From assembly GCF_003217475.1 (NCBI RefSeq), contig NZ_QJSP01000022.1, positions 22,325 through 86,324 on the forward strand: a DNA stretch of 64,000 nucleotides, read 5' to 3'. Position 1 is the stretch's first letter; every line of letters starts with the position of its first letter. The notes below the pieces were generated by a model that did not search any database, was not told the DNA's origin, and was given only the letters and a program-made list of their open reading frames with translations. A program made the translations under genes and the position numbers. This document shows, one piece after another, positions 26,288 through 35,331 of this stretch. The DNA comes from Williamsia limnetica (GTDB lineage Bacteria > Actinomycetota > Actinomycetes > Mycobacteriales > Mycobacteriaceae).

Positions 26288-27216
26288 GCGCCGCGCCACT
26301 GCGGTCGATGCTGTTCATTCCTGCCAACAGGACCAAGCTGTTCGGCAAGGCCGTCAAATGTGGCGCGGACGGCGTGGTGTTCGATTTGGAGGACGCGGTT
26401 CCCGCCGCGGAGCGCGCAAGTGCGCGGGCAGAGGTGCGCGAGCTGATCGGCTCTGTCAGCGCGAGCGATCCATTGATCTTCGTTCGTATCAACGAAGTTC
26501 ACACGCTGGCGGCGATGCAGGATCTCGCTGCCGTGGCCATCCCCGGTCTTGCTGGAGTTCTGATACCGAAGGTCGAGTCGTCCAAAGACGTCGTCATAGT
26601 CGATCAAATGCTCACGTGGCTCGAGGAGTCTGAGGGCGTCAGACAGGGGACCGTCAAGATTGTTCCGATTCTTGAAACTGCCGCCGGAATGCGTTCGGCG
26701 TTCGAGATCGCGATCGCCAGTGACCGCACCGCTTACATGGGTGGGCTTGGGGTCAAAGGTGGCGACGTAGAGCGATCGATCGGGTACCGGTGGTCGGCCA
26801 CAGGAGAAGAGACATTGCACATTCGAAGCCGCATTCTCGTCGACCTGCGCGCGGCCAAGGTCCCCAATCCGATGTCAGGTCTCTGGTCTGATACCACGGA
26901 CCTGGATGGTCTCGAGGCCTTCGCCCAACAGAATCGGTCGCTGGGCTACGAGGCGATGCAGGCAATCCACCCTACTCATGTTCCGATCATCAACCGGGTC
27001 TTCAGCACAACGCCCGAAGAATACGAGAACGATCTCCGGCTCATCGAAACAGTCCGCTCGGCCGCGGCGGCGGGATCGGGCGCCATCGTCTTCGACGGGC
27101 ACATGGTCGACGAGGCCATGGCGGCACGTGCGAAATTTCGTGTCGAACAGTACCGGCGCCAATCCGGTTCAGAATCCACGCCACAACTGGGAGATGGCAA
27201 TGAGCTCAATACATGA
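26284..27216 (+). CDS. CitE/HpcH-HpaI family lyase-like protein
   Basis: About 310 residues; ATG 26284 overlaps the previous stop (ATGA), with another ATG at 26278. Family features: RSMLFIPANRTKLFGKAVKCGADG (phosphate/CoA loop), VVFDLEDAVP (Mg-binding Asp/Glu region), FVRINE, VLIPKVES, PILETAAGM and MQAIHPTHVPIIN. Related enzymes cleave or form C-C bonds in 3-hydroxyacyl-CoA compounds (citramalyl-CoA, malyl-CoA, HMG-CoA-like). Here it could cleave a branched hydroxyacyl-CoA late in terpene breakdown. The adjoining gene starts within its last codons. Confidence 0.9.
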   Translation: MSAAPLRSMLFIPANRTKLFGKAVKCGADGVVFDLEDAVPAAERASARAEVRELIGSVSASDPLIFVRINEVHTLAAMQDLAAVAIPGLAGVLIPKVESSKDVVIVDQMLTWLEESEGVRQGTVKIVPILETAAGMRSAFEIAIASDRTAYMGGLGVKGGDVERSIGYRWSATGEETLHIRSRILVDLRAAKVPNPMSGLWSDTTDLDGLEAFAQQNRSLGYEAMQAIHPTHVPIINRVFSTTPEEYENDLRLIETVRSAAAAGSGAIVFDGHMVDEAMAARAKFRVEQYRRQSGSESTPQLGDGNELNT

Positions 27217-27766
27217 GAATCGCCAACCATATCTAATCGGTCTAGAGGTCCCCGACTCGTCGGGGACGTGGTCGCACGATACGTGGCAGCTGTTGTCGCG
27301 GACAGCAGCGCGGTCTATCGACCGGTTTGGTGATGTCACGCGCGCGGCCGCAGCGACTCTCGGCGACGCACAGAAGCTGGGAAGCCGGGGCGCGATAGCC
27401 CACAAACCCGCCGTTCTTGTTGATCTCCACGTTGTCGTCGCCGACGATGCCGGCACTGCCCGCAGGTGTGTTCGCGACAATGCCGTCGTCGGCCTGACGG
27501 CTGCATCACGGCCTTCGATCGGCTACGTCGGAACGTCGGCGGGGCTAGTCGGCCTCATCACCGACATGCACACTCTCGGTATCTGCGATGGTGTGACCCT
27601 ATTGGTCCCGCCGCTCGATCCGGTCCTTGCTGTTGTTGCCGATTCGGTGCTGCCGAGTCTGCGTGCGAGCGGTGTGGTTGATCTGACGCGTGATTCTTTC
27701 ACCATCGTGTCGGCCCTGCGCGCAAGGTGGCTGGCGGAGGACACTCGCAACAGTGTCTGTGTTTGA
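27200..27766 (+). CDS. short protein resembling the C-terminal part of luciferase-like monooxygenases
   Basis: 188 residues from ATG 27200 (GGGAG at 27189-27193), overlapping the lyase stop. The second half, YVGTSAGLVGLITDMHTLG then DGVTLLVPPLDPVLAVVADS, follows the last strand and helices of NtaA/SnaA-type luciferase-like monooxygenases (GTPEQVAD...DGF...P pattern). The N-terminal 80 residues do not form a recognisable barrel, so most of the catalytic fold is missing. It may be a trimmed relic or an accessory domain. Last gene of its operon and followed by a good terminator. Confidence 0.7.
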   Translation: MSSIHENRQPYLIGLEVPDSSGTWSHDTWQLLSRTAARSIDRFGDVTRAAAATLGDAQKLGSRGAIAHKPAVLVDLHVVVADDAGTARRCVRDNAVVGLTAASRPSIGYVGTSAGLVGLITDMHTLGICDGVTLLVPPLDPVLAVVADSVLPSLRASGVVDLTRDSFTIVSALRARWLAEDTRNSVCV

Positions 27767-27786
27767 GACTTTCTCTCAGCGTGTTT

Positions 27787-27819
27787 CGGCGCCCATCCTG
27801 TGACTCGGGATGGGCGCCG
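27787..27819 (+). terminator. rho-independent terminator
   Basis: 12-bp stem (27787-27798 with 27808-27819), 9-base loop, followed by a T-rich CGTTTGTTT. It lies 20 bases after the stop of the preceding gene. Confidence 0.85.
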
Positions 27820-28119
27820 CGTTTGTTTGCCGGTTCGCTCTATGCCGAAGGCCCCGGTCACACGAGGTCCTCGGTCAATCTGAGATTGCGACGATGACCG
27901 ATCATTGAGCGGTCCGCAAGAGCTTGGCTGTAGCAGCGGCCCAGATTGTGTCCCGGAAACCTGGAGCGCGGGCTCGCTGTCGAAGTTTGACCGGCAGCAC
28001 AGGAAGTCTGAGCACCGCAGACGCAGTCGCTGCGTCCGGGCAACTGTTGGCAAATATCGTGGCAGTAAGGACCTATTCGAGTAGGGGGGCCGGCCTCTGT
28101 ATCTGGGCGGCTCAGTGCG

Positions 28120-28152
28120 TCGAGCCGCCCCGGGGTTTCCGGGGCGGCTCGA
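28120..28152 (-). terminator. terminator hairpin after the ABC transporter operon
   Basis: 14-bp GC-rich stem (28120-28133 with 28139-28152) and 5-base loop, 13 bases beyond the stop of the minus-strand permease gene. The 398-base gap 27767-28164 holds this and the plus-strand terminator and no gene that I can support. Confidence 0.8.
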
Positions 28153-28164
28153 GGCGTTCGACTG

Positions 28165-29406
28165 CTAGCGGTTGGACCTGCGCATCGCCGTCGAGAGTGC
28201 GACGGCGATCAGCAGCACGCCACCATTGACGATGTTGGTCCAGGTTGGCGGGAGGCCGCCGGCGATCAGAGCTTGGCTGACCCACACCACGAAGATTCCG
28301 CCCGCGAGCGTTCCCCATACGGTGAAGCGACCCGTCGAGAACACGACGGTGGACAAGAAAGCGGCGGCAAACGCCGGAAGCAGGTATGCGCCGGCGATAT
28401 CAGGCGACGCAGAACCCTGGGTGGCACTCAGCACGACACCCGCCCCGGCGGCCAGCACGCCACCGAGTACGAACGCGCGGATGACGACGCCCGACGTGCG
28501 GATACCGGCCAGTCGTGCCGCGATGGCATTGGAACCGCTTGCCTTGAGGTTGCGACCGTAGACCGTATAGTCGACCAGGGTCCACAGCAGAACGCCGACG
28601 ACCAGAAGCAACCCGACAAGCCATGTGATCCCGTCGAGCACCGAACTCAGACCCAACGCGAAGAGAATCGCGGCGACCGCGACCACGGCTACTGCGCTCG
28701 CTGCCGTCCACGATGTGGCGGACAGTGATTGGGGACGGGCGAGCCGCAGCTTGTTGAACACCAATACCATCAGAAGTGCGAAGACGACGGTGGGCACCCA
28801 GAAGGGGAGCTTGGAGGTGAAGGCCCCCAGCGTGGTGAACCACTCCGGGATGGGAGTGGAGTCCGCAGTCGGAATGATCGCTGCGCCATCGGAATACACG
28901 CTCGACAAGCCAAGCAGCACGCCGCCGGTGCCGAGCGTGGCTATGAAGGCGTTGACCTTTAGTTTCTCGACCAGCAAACCGTTGATGAGTCCCCCGAGTG
29001 CTCCGACGCCCAGGCAGATTGCGATCACCAGTAGGAACGGAAGCCCCTGATCGGCTCGCAAACCCACAGCGAGGAAGGCGCACAACGAAGCCATCGACGC
29101 GACGGAGAGGTCGAACATGCCACATACGAGCGTGGTCATCGCGGCCAGGCCGAGGAGCAGCAGTGGAACGCTTTGGTGGATGTTGAGAATGCGGGCGTTG
29201 ACGTCGAGAAACTTGCTGCCCAGCCACAATCCGAAGATGGCAAAGATCACCAGGAACGCCACGAACGTGAACGACGCCTGAACCACCGGTATGTTGACGA
29301 GCCGGCGAAACGCAGATGGCAGTGCGTGTGTTCCCGCGGTCTCTGTTGCTGTCTTCGCGGTAGCCTTCTTGTCGGTTGTTGGGGTCTCCGGGGGTGAGAC
29401 GGTCAT
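28165..29406 (-). CDS. ABC transporter permease, ribose/CUT2 type
   Basis: 413-residue inner-membrane permease with about ten hydrophobic segments. Family patterns: VPLLLLGLAAMTTLVCGMFD, LGVGALGGLINGLLVEKLKV, NAFIATLGTGGVLLGL and ASPDIAGAYLLPAFAAAFLS, as in RbsC-like proteins. ATGA overlap with the ATPase gene upstream. With the ATPase and binding protein it makes a complete importer. In this setting it may import a hydroxylated terpenoid or glycoside rather than ribose (inference). Confidence 0.92.
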   Translation of the reverse strand: MTVSPPETPTTDKKATAKTATETAGTHALPSAFRRLVNIPVVQASFTFVAFLVIFAIFGLWLGSKFLDVNARILNIHQSVPLLLLGLAAMTTLVCGMFDLSVASMASLCAFLAVGLRADQGLPFLLVIAICLGVGALGGLINGLLVEKLKVNAFIATLGTGGVLLGLSSVYSDGAAIIPTADSTPIPEWFTTLGAFTSKLPFWVPTVVFALLMVLVFNKLRLARPQSLSATSWTAASAVAVVAVAAILFALGLSSVLDGITWLVGLLLVVGVLLWTLVDYTVYGRNLKASGSNAIAARLAGIRTSGVVIRAFVLGGVLAAGAGVVLSATQGSASPDIAGAYLLPAFAAAFLSTVVFSTGRFTVWGTLAGGIFVVWVSQALIAGGLPPTWTNIVNGGVLLIAVALSTAMRRSNR

Positions 29407-30890
29407 AGGATTTCCTCCATGAGATCGGCGGACTGACCGTTCAGGCGCCGCGGTTCTGAAATAGCGCCGTCTGTGATCACGCTGACGTGATCACAGAGGG
29501 CGAAAAGATCTTCGGCATCGGAGGTGACCACTAGAACAGCGGCGCCCTCCGACCGAAGTTGATGGACGAGCCGGTAGATATCCGCCCGGGCCGCGATGTC
29601 GACGCCCCGTGTTGGCTCGCAGAGAACGTAAATGTCCGCTTGGGTGAACAAGGCTCTAGCAAAGATCACCTTCTGCTTGTTGCCCCCGGACAGCACTCCG
29701 AACTCGGCGTCCGCGCGACCGGGGACCACCTCGAGCGAGGCGATCATGTCCTGGCTGTCGGTCTTTTCGCGTTTGGTATCCAAGATGCCCAGAGCCCGAA
29801 CCCAGCGCCGCAGTGACGAAATGGTCGAGTTCTCTCGCAATGACATCGCCGCAAAACCGCCCTGGGTCTCCCGGTGAGGAGGGACTAGCGCAGAGCGAGC
29901 GTGGTCGCGGACCATCCGGGTCCCCGAGTCCGGGCGCAGCGAACCGTGCGCAAGGTACGCGACATCGTGCAGGCCTGATCCGGGCAGGCCGGTGATGCCC
30001 AGAACGTGTCCGGCCCGAAGTTCGAGATTCACCGGACCGACGTGCTGCCACACCGCGTCACGGAGGGTGAGTACGACCTCACCGGGACCGTTGTCGTCGC
30101 GGTGGTCGGTGGAGTCGGCGGACTCGACGACGTCGTGCTCGTGCTGTGCCAGCAGTCTGACCAGCCCGGCACGCCCGAGGCCATTGGTCGGTTTGTCGGC
30201 CGCGATCCGGCCGTCGAGCAACAGTACAACCCGATCGGTTGCTTCTAGGATCTCTCCCAGCTTGTGACTGACCATGACCACCGTTGCACCCTGGGCGACA
30301 ATAGATTTCAGAGTCTCGATCACCTTGGCCGCATCGCGTGGTGCCAAGGTTGAGGTCGCCTCGTCGACGAACAGCAGTCTTGCTCCCTTGGAAAAAAGCC
30401 GCGCGATGGCGACCAGTGTCTTCTCGCCGGGTGACAGTTCGCCGACCTTCGTCGAGACCGGAACGGTCAGTCCGATGGCGGCCAGCGACTTGGCAGCGGA
30501 CTTGTTCTCACCGTGGTGATCGAGGATAGGGCCGAGCAGGCGGATCGGGGGCTCGCCCAACCGAAGATTCTCCGACACCGACAGGTCGTCGACCAGTCCG
30601 AGATCTTGATGGATGAATCCCACCTCCGCCTGCCCACCAATGTTCGCGACCGGCTTGCCCCCGAGTTCAATCGTTCCACTCGTCGCCGAATACACGCCAT
30701 CGAGGATCTTGACCAGTGTTGACTTGCCCGCGCCGTTGGGGCCCATCAGTCCGACGAACTCGCCGCTCCGGACTTCCAGGTTCAGATCGGCGAGTACTTT
30801 CGCAGACCCGAACGACTTGCACACATTCGAGATCTTCAGACTGGGTGCAGTCTTGTCCGCATCCACGTCAATCTCCTCGATGGTCGTCAT
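29403..30890 (-). CDS. ABC transporter ATPase with two nucleotide-binding domains, CUT2 type
   Basis: 495 residues from ATG 30890 (GAGG upstream); the open frame extends into the previous gene. First domain: Walker A GPNGAGKST, signature LSPGEKT, Walker B LLFVDEAT. Second domain: degenerate Walker A GLPGSGLH lacking the Lys, signature LSGGNKQK, CEPTRGVD. An inactive second site is normal for RbsA/MglA-type proteins. Seven bases after the binding-protein stop and overlapping the permease start, so one operon. Confidence 0.92.
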   Translation of the reverse strand: MTTIEEIDVDADKTAPSLKISNVCKSFGSAKVLADLNLEVRSGEFVGLMGPNGAGKSTLVKILDGVYSATSGTIELGGKPVANIGGQAEVGFIHQDLGLVDDLSVSENLRLGEPPIRLLGPILDHHGENKSAAKSLAAIGLTVPVSTKVGELSPGEKTLVAIARLFSKGARLLFVDEATSTLAPRDAAKVIETLKSIVAQGATVVMVSHKLGEILEATDRVVLLLDGRIAADKPTNGLGRAGLVRLLAQHEHDVVESADSTDHRDDNGPGEVVLTLRDAVWQHVGPVNLELRAGHVLGITGLPGSGLHDVAYLAHGSLRPDSGTRMVRDHARSALVPPHRETQGGFAAMSLRENSTISSLRRWVRALGILDTKREKTDSQDMIASLEVVPGRADAEFGVLSGGNKQKVIFARALFTQADIYVLCEPTRGVDIAARADIYRLVHQLRSEGAAVLVVTSDAEDLFALCDHVSVITDGAISEPRRLNGQSADLMEEIL

Positions 30891-30897
30891 CCTTGCC

Positions 30898-32031
30898 TCA
30901 GCCCTTGCCCCACAGAGTGGTGAACTGTGCTTGCCAGTCACCAGCGGGAGCGAGATACGGGGTGTACTGCTCTGCGTTGTCGGCGGTGATCAAAACGCTT
31001 GGCAGATCAGACGACTCCCATAGCGGCAATCCGGCTTTCGACCGGGCGATCTGGTCGAGTGCGCCCCAGGTCGCGAACTCGTACGGCTCACCGACGGTGG
31101 CGCCAAAGCCACCTTTACCGCTGCGCAAGATCTCGACGGTGCTCGTGTCGGCGTCATAGCCGTTGACGGTGATCCCTTCGACACCAGTCTGGGTCAGAGT
31201 GTCGAACATCGGCTTGGCAAGTCCGTCGTAGTACGCGACGGCGTCAGTGACGCTTCCCGCATTGGCGGTCAAAAACGACGACCACTGGGGAGGCCCCGGC
31301 AGAACCGAATCGGCCGACGGGATCGTGAGGCTCTCGACAGAGCATCCTGGGCAGTTCGTGTCGATCACCGATTTGAGGCCTTCGGCGCGCTTCACGGTCT
31401 GCGGTGCGGCCGGTTCGACCGTGCTGAGGATCTTGCTCTTGCCTTCCGAACTGGCGATCAGGTACCAACCCATGTATTCGCCCTGCGTCTGGAAGTTCAC
31501 CGCGACATCAATGACGCCCTTGTCTCGGTATTCCTGACCGGAATCGCACATGACGCAGGCGACTTTAACTCCGGCGGTAAGGGCACGGTCGATCGAACCC
31601 TTGATGGCACTGACGTCGACCGCGATCATGACGACGCCGGTCGCCTTCGCTTGCACCGCCTGGTCGACGTATCCGCCCTGGACGGCCGGCGAGAACTTGC
31701 CGTCGAAAGGACCCAGGACGTTCCAGCCCATGACGCCTGCGGCGACCTGCGCGTTCTTGGCTTGTTCGGCGTGGATCGGAGCGGTGAAACCGCCGCCGAG
31801 AATCGCAACCGTTCCGGTCCCCGGAGTCACAGGCTCGGTCGGCATGGGGAACTTTTGGTCCAAAGCGGAGAACTTCGTGACGTTTTCTTTGGCGGTCGCA
31901 ATGGTTTCGGGCGAGGTGGTCCCGCCGCCGCCTCCACCGCTGCCGCCGTCATCGGAGGAGCAGGCGCCTACTAAAACTGCCGTTGCAGTTGCCAGGGCCA
32001 TCACCCCCATCGTTGATGTCTTCCAGCGCAT
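30898..32031 (-). CDS. periplasmic-type substrate-binding lipoprotein, CUT2 type
   Basis: 377 residues from ATG 32031 with GAGGAG six bases ahead. N-terminal signal with lipobox-like VLVGAC followed by a Ser/Gly-rich linker: a lipid-anchored, surface-exposed binding protein. Peripla_BP_4-like body with VDQAVQAKATGVVMIAVDVSAIKGSIDRAL and YYDGLAKPMFDTL. First gene of the importer operon. A regulon dyad lies 89 bases upstream, tying uptake to the catabolic genes. Confidence 0.9.
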   Translation of the reverse strand: MRWKTSTMGVMALATATAVLVGACSSDDGGSGGGGGGTTSPETIATAKENVTKFSALDQKFPMPTEPVTPGTGTVAILGGGFTAPIHAEQAKNAQVAAGVMGWNVLGPFDGKFSPAVQGGYVDQAVQAKATGVVMIAVDVSAIKGSIDRALTAGVKVACVMCDSGQEYRDKGVIDVAVNFQTQGEYMGWYLIASSEGKSKILSTVEPAAPQTVKRAEGLKSVIDTNCPGCSVESLTIPSADSVLPGPPQWSSFLTANAGSVTDAVAYYDGLAKPMFDTLTQTGVEGITVNGYDADTSTVEILRSGKGGFGATVGEPYEFATWGALDQIARSKAGLPLWESSDLPSVLITADNAEQYTPYLAPAGDWQAQFTTLWGKG

Positions 32032-32119
32032 TGAGAACTCCTCTGGTTCAATCCGCCACTCGGGCGGTGGTGACAAACGTTGTCGCGTTGAACGTAGGGA
32101 CCAGCGGTGATGTGCCACA

Positions 32120-32137
32120 ACTGACAGATACGACAGG
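32120..32137. promoter_or_regulatory. regulon dyad 6 (ACTGAC-N6-GACAGG)
   Basis: ACTGAC, spacer AGATAC, GACAGG; 89 bases before the binding-protein start. The 309-base divergent region 32032-32340 carries this and dyad 7, one for each direction. Confidence 0.5.
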
Positions 32138-32226
32138 AGAGTGACGACTGTCACGAATGGGGGGCTGGAAGTGTGTCTTCGAGATTTCAACCGAGCCAGA
32201 TGCCCCGGATGCAGATGGTGTGCGCG

Positions 32227-32244
32227 ACTGGCGGATACGTCAGT
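32227..32244. promoter_or_regulatory. regulon dyad 7 (ACTGGC-N6-GTCAGT)
   Basis: ACTGGC, spacer GGATAC, GTCAGT; 97 bases before the SDR start at 32341. One mismatch from a perfect dyad. Confidence 0.58.
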
Positions 32245-32340
32245 TGGCCACATCACTTGTTGAGCGAAGACTGAAGGCCGTCACAATCTGTCAAAGCCCG
32301 GTCGTCCTGAGGGTCGATCGAGAGAATCGGGAGTAGCACC

Positions 32341-33165
32341 GTGGGACGCCTCGAAGGTAAAGTCGCCGTCATCTCTGGAGCAGCTCGCGGGCAGGGCCGA
32401 GCCCACGCCGAGACCCTGGCCAGAGAAGGCGCGGACATCGTTGCATTCGACATCTGCGCCCCGCTGCGACACCCTTTGCACCCCGGTGCGACTGAGGAAG
32501 ACCTGGCCGAGACCGCCCTCCTTGTGGAGAAGCAGGGACGCAAGTGCCTGACTGCAAAGGTTGATGCGCGGGATCTGCCGGCACTCAAGGAACTTGCCGA
32601 TCGCGCCGTGGTCGAGCTCGGCGGAATCGACATCCTTGTGGTCAATCACGGCATCTGGAGTGTCTCGCCCAATTCGTGGGAACTGCCCGAAGACGATTGG
32701 GACGAGTCCATCAGTGTGCTGCTGACTGGAGCGTGGAAGACGACGACTGCGTTCATACCGAAGATCATCGCCGGCGGCAAGGGCGGCGCAGTTGTGGTCA
32801 CCGGCTCGACCAACGCCGTGCAACCCCAGCCGTCCGCAGTCTCCTACACCGCCGCCAAACACGGTCTCATGGGTTTGATGAAGACTCTGGCTGTAGAGCT
32901 GGGCGAGTACAACATTCGCGTGAACGCCGTCAACCCCGCCGCCATCCACACCCCGATGGTGTTCGAGGGTGGCACCCTGGAACGAGCGCTCGAGTTCCGG
33001 CCCGAGTACATCGGCCACGCCCGAAATGTCATCCCCATGCCTGACGGAGACGGATGGGCATCACCCCAGCGTGTCGCCGATGCAGTTGTCTGGCTCGTGT
33101 CCGATGAGGCCAAGTACATCACCGGCGTGATGTTGCCCGTTGACGGTGGCTGGGCCATGTCCTGA
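32341..33165 (+). CDS. second mycofactocin-type SDR
   Basis: 274 residues from GTG 32341. Same subfamily as 20561-21391: GRLEGKVAVISGAARGQGRAH, the long loop DICAPLRHPLHPGATEEDL, the active-site stretch VTGSTNAVQPQPSAVSYTAA (Ser, Tyr) with Lys next, and GVMLPVDGGWAMS. Two such dehydrogenases in one cluster suggest two alcohol oxidation steps or two stereoisomers. It heads an operon with the CoA ligase and an epoxide-hydrolase-like enzyme and has its own regulon dyad upstream. Confidence 0.9.
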   Translation: MGRLEGKVAVISGAARGQGRAHAETLAREGADIVAFDICAPLRHPLHPGATEEDLAETALLVEKQGRKCLTAKVDARDLPALKELADRAVVELGGIDILVVNHGIWSVSPNSWELPEDDWDESISVLLTGAWKTTTAFIPKIIAGGKGGAVVVTGSTNAVQPQPSAVSYTAAKHGLMGLMKTLAVELGEYNIRVNAVNPAAIHTPMVFEGGTLERALEFRPEYIGHARNVIPMPDGDGWASPQRVADAVVWLVSDEAKYITGVMLPVDGGWAMS

Positions 33166-33222
33166 CCGGTGTTCCGGTCAACCTGTAATCGATGTCCACC
33201 CCGATAGGACCACGAGCAACGT

Positions 33223-35259
33223 ATGAGCGAGACCAGTGTATCCACCGACGTGTTGTGGGCGCCAACTGCCAAGCGTCGTGCGGCGTCCAGGATGGCAGTA
33301 TTCCAGCGGTGGGTCGACGACACCAAAGGTGTGAAAACCACGGACTACCAATCCCTGTGGAAGTGGTCGGTGAGCGACGTCGGCGACTTTTGGTCGGCGA
33401 TCTGGGAGTTCTTCGACGTCAAGGCATCGGTCGCGCCCACCGACGTGGTGGCCGTATCGGCGATGCCTGGTGCGCGCTGGTTCGAGGGTGCGCGCCTGAA
33501 CTGGGCCGAGAATCTGTTGCGAGCGGCAGCTACGCGTCCCGATGATGTTGCGATCAAAGCGGTCTCGGAAGATGGTCTCACTGTGGCGACAACGTGGTCG
33601 AAACTCGAACAACAAACTGCCAACCTTGCCGACTGGCTCCGCACAGAGGGTGTCGGGCCCGGGGACCGGGTGGCCGCTGTGTTGCCGAATATTGCACAGA
33701 CCGTTGTGGCGCTTCTCGCAACAGCCTCCGTCGGAGCCATCTGGACGTGCTGTGCACCGGATTTCGGTTCAAAAGGGATCATCGATCGGCTGGAGCAGAC
33801 CCGACCCAAAGTGCTGATCGGTGTTGACGGTTACATATACAACGGTAAGAAGGTTGGCCGTCTCGACGTTTTCGCAGAGGTGGCGACCGCGCTCACAGCG
33901 GAGAAGGTAATTCTGGTTCGCAATCTCAACGACGAGACATCGACCTTCGATGGCGTCACGGAGTTCGCGCATCTGGTAGAGGGCGAGGCCTCCCCGCACT
34001 ACGAGCAGGTGCCTTTCGATCATCCGCTATGGATTCTCTACAGCAGCGGGACAACGGGCAAACCCAAAGGGATAGTCCATTCGCACGGCGGAATTCTGTT
34101 GGAGTCACTTAAGGCCAACGCACTTCACTACGATCTCGATGAGTCCGATAATGTGTTGATCGCGGCGAATACCGCGTGGGTGGTGTGGAATATGTTAGTC
34201 GACTCCATGTTCAGCGGTGCGTCGATCGTGGTGTACGACGGGAGTCCCACCGCCGCCGGACCAGATACCATGTTCAGGCTCATCTCCGAGCACGAGGTCA
34301 CCAGATTCGGGACGGGCGCCGCGTACTTGACGTTGTGCGAACGAGCCGGTGCAACCCCGGGCCAAGATTATGATCTCGTCGGTTTGCGATCGATTCTGAG
34401 CACCGGTTCGCCTCTCCCGCAGTCCACTTATCGCTGGATTTACTCAGCAGTGTCGGCCGACGTGCACCTGGGATCTGACAGCGGCGGGACCGATGTTGCG
34501 ACTGCTTTTGTTGGGGCCAACCCGTTTGATCCAGTCCGTGTCGGCGAGTTGCAGGGTGCATGCCTGGGGTGCGACGTGCAGGCCTGGGATTCGGAGGGAC
34601 AGCCCGTCGTCGGGGCTGTGGGAGAAATGGTGATCACACAGCCAATGCCATCGATGCCGGTGTCGCTTTGGAACGACGCAGATGGAGGGCGCTATCGAGA
34701 TTCCTACTTCGACATGTACCCGGGCGTGTGGCGCCAGGGTGACTGGATCACCATCCACGAATCTGGGGCGAGTGAGATACACGGACGTTCCGACTCCACG
34801 ATCAATCGGGGCGGGGTTCGCATGGGGTCCTCAGACATCTACGACGCGATCGAGGCTTTGCCAGAAGTCGCAGCATCTCTTGTCATCGGCGCAGAGCTAC
34901 CTGACGGCGGCTACTTCATGCCGCTCTTCGTTAGTCTGATCGAGGATGTCGAACTCACCGAGGCTCTGGTTGATTCGATCAAACAATCCATCCGCCAGGG
35001 GGTGTCGCCACGCCATGTTCCCGACGTGATCGTCAGCGCGCCTGGAATTCCACTGACACGGACCGGAAAACGCTTGGAAGTGCCGATCAAGAGGCTGTTT
35101 CAGGGTGCTCCTGTCGCCAGCGCAGTCAACCCTGCAACCGTCTTGGACACGGAGATTCTGCAGTGGTACATCGATTATGTCGAGAAGTATCGTGCGGAGA
35201 CGCTGAACGTCTCAGGCAGTGTCGGTAGCGGCGACCCTCAAGTGAGTTCCCCACGTTAG
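33223..35259 (+). CDS. acetoacetyl-CoA synthetase-like acyl-CoA ligase
   Basis: 678-residue AMP-forming ligase of the acetoacetate-CoA ligase type. N-terminal acetyl-CoA-synthetase-like segment (WKWSVSDVGDFWSAIWEFFD; MPGARWFEGARLNWAENLL), AMP-binding loop YSSGTTGKPKGIVHSHGG, core GSDSGGTDVATAF, and C-terminal LTRTGKRLEVPIK with the catalytic Lys. It would activate a keto acid to its CoA ester using ATP. In limonene breakdown a 6-oxo-heptanoate derivative is such an acid, so it may act there instead of on acetoacetate; the alternative is recycling of acetoacetate from the end of the pathway. Confidence 0.9.
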   Translation: MSETSVSTDVLWAPTAKRRAASRMAVFQRWVDDTKGVKTTDYQSLWKWSVSDVGDFWSAIWEFFDVKASVAPTDVVAVSAMPGARWFEGARLNWAENLLRAAATRPDDVAIKAVSEDGLTVATTWSKLEQQTANLADWLRTEGVGPGDRVAAVLPNIAQTVVALLATASVGAIWTCCAPDFGSKGIIDRLEQTRPKVLIGVDGYIYNGKKVGRLDVFAEVATALTAEKVILVRNLNDETSTFDGVTEFAHLVEGEASPHYEQVPFDHPLWILYSSGTTGKPKGIVHSHGGILLESLKANALHYDLDESDNVLIAANTAWVVWNMLVDSMFSGASIVVYDGSPTAAGPDTMFRLISEHEVTRFGTGAAYLTLCERAGATPGQDYDLVGLRSILSTGSPLPQSTYRWIYSAVSADVHLGSDSGGTDVATAFVGANPFDPVRVGELQGACLGCDVQAWDSEGQPVVGAVGEMVITQPMPSMPVSLWNDADGGRYRDSYFDMYPGVWRQGDWITIHESGASEIHGRSDSTINRGGVRMGSSDIYDAIEALPEVAASLVIGAELPDGGYFMPLFVSLIEDVELTEALVDSIKQSIRQGVSPRHVPDVIVSAPGIPLTRTGKRLEVPIKRLFQGAPVASAVNPATVLDTEILQWYIDYVEKYRAETLNVSGSVGSGDPQVSSPR

Positions 35260-35331
35260 ATATCTGAAAGTGTTTGTTGCGGTGCAAATCTCGCATCGGA
35301 GTCATCGAACGTGACGATCAAGGAGTAACGC

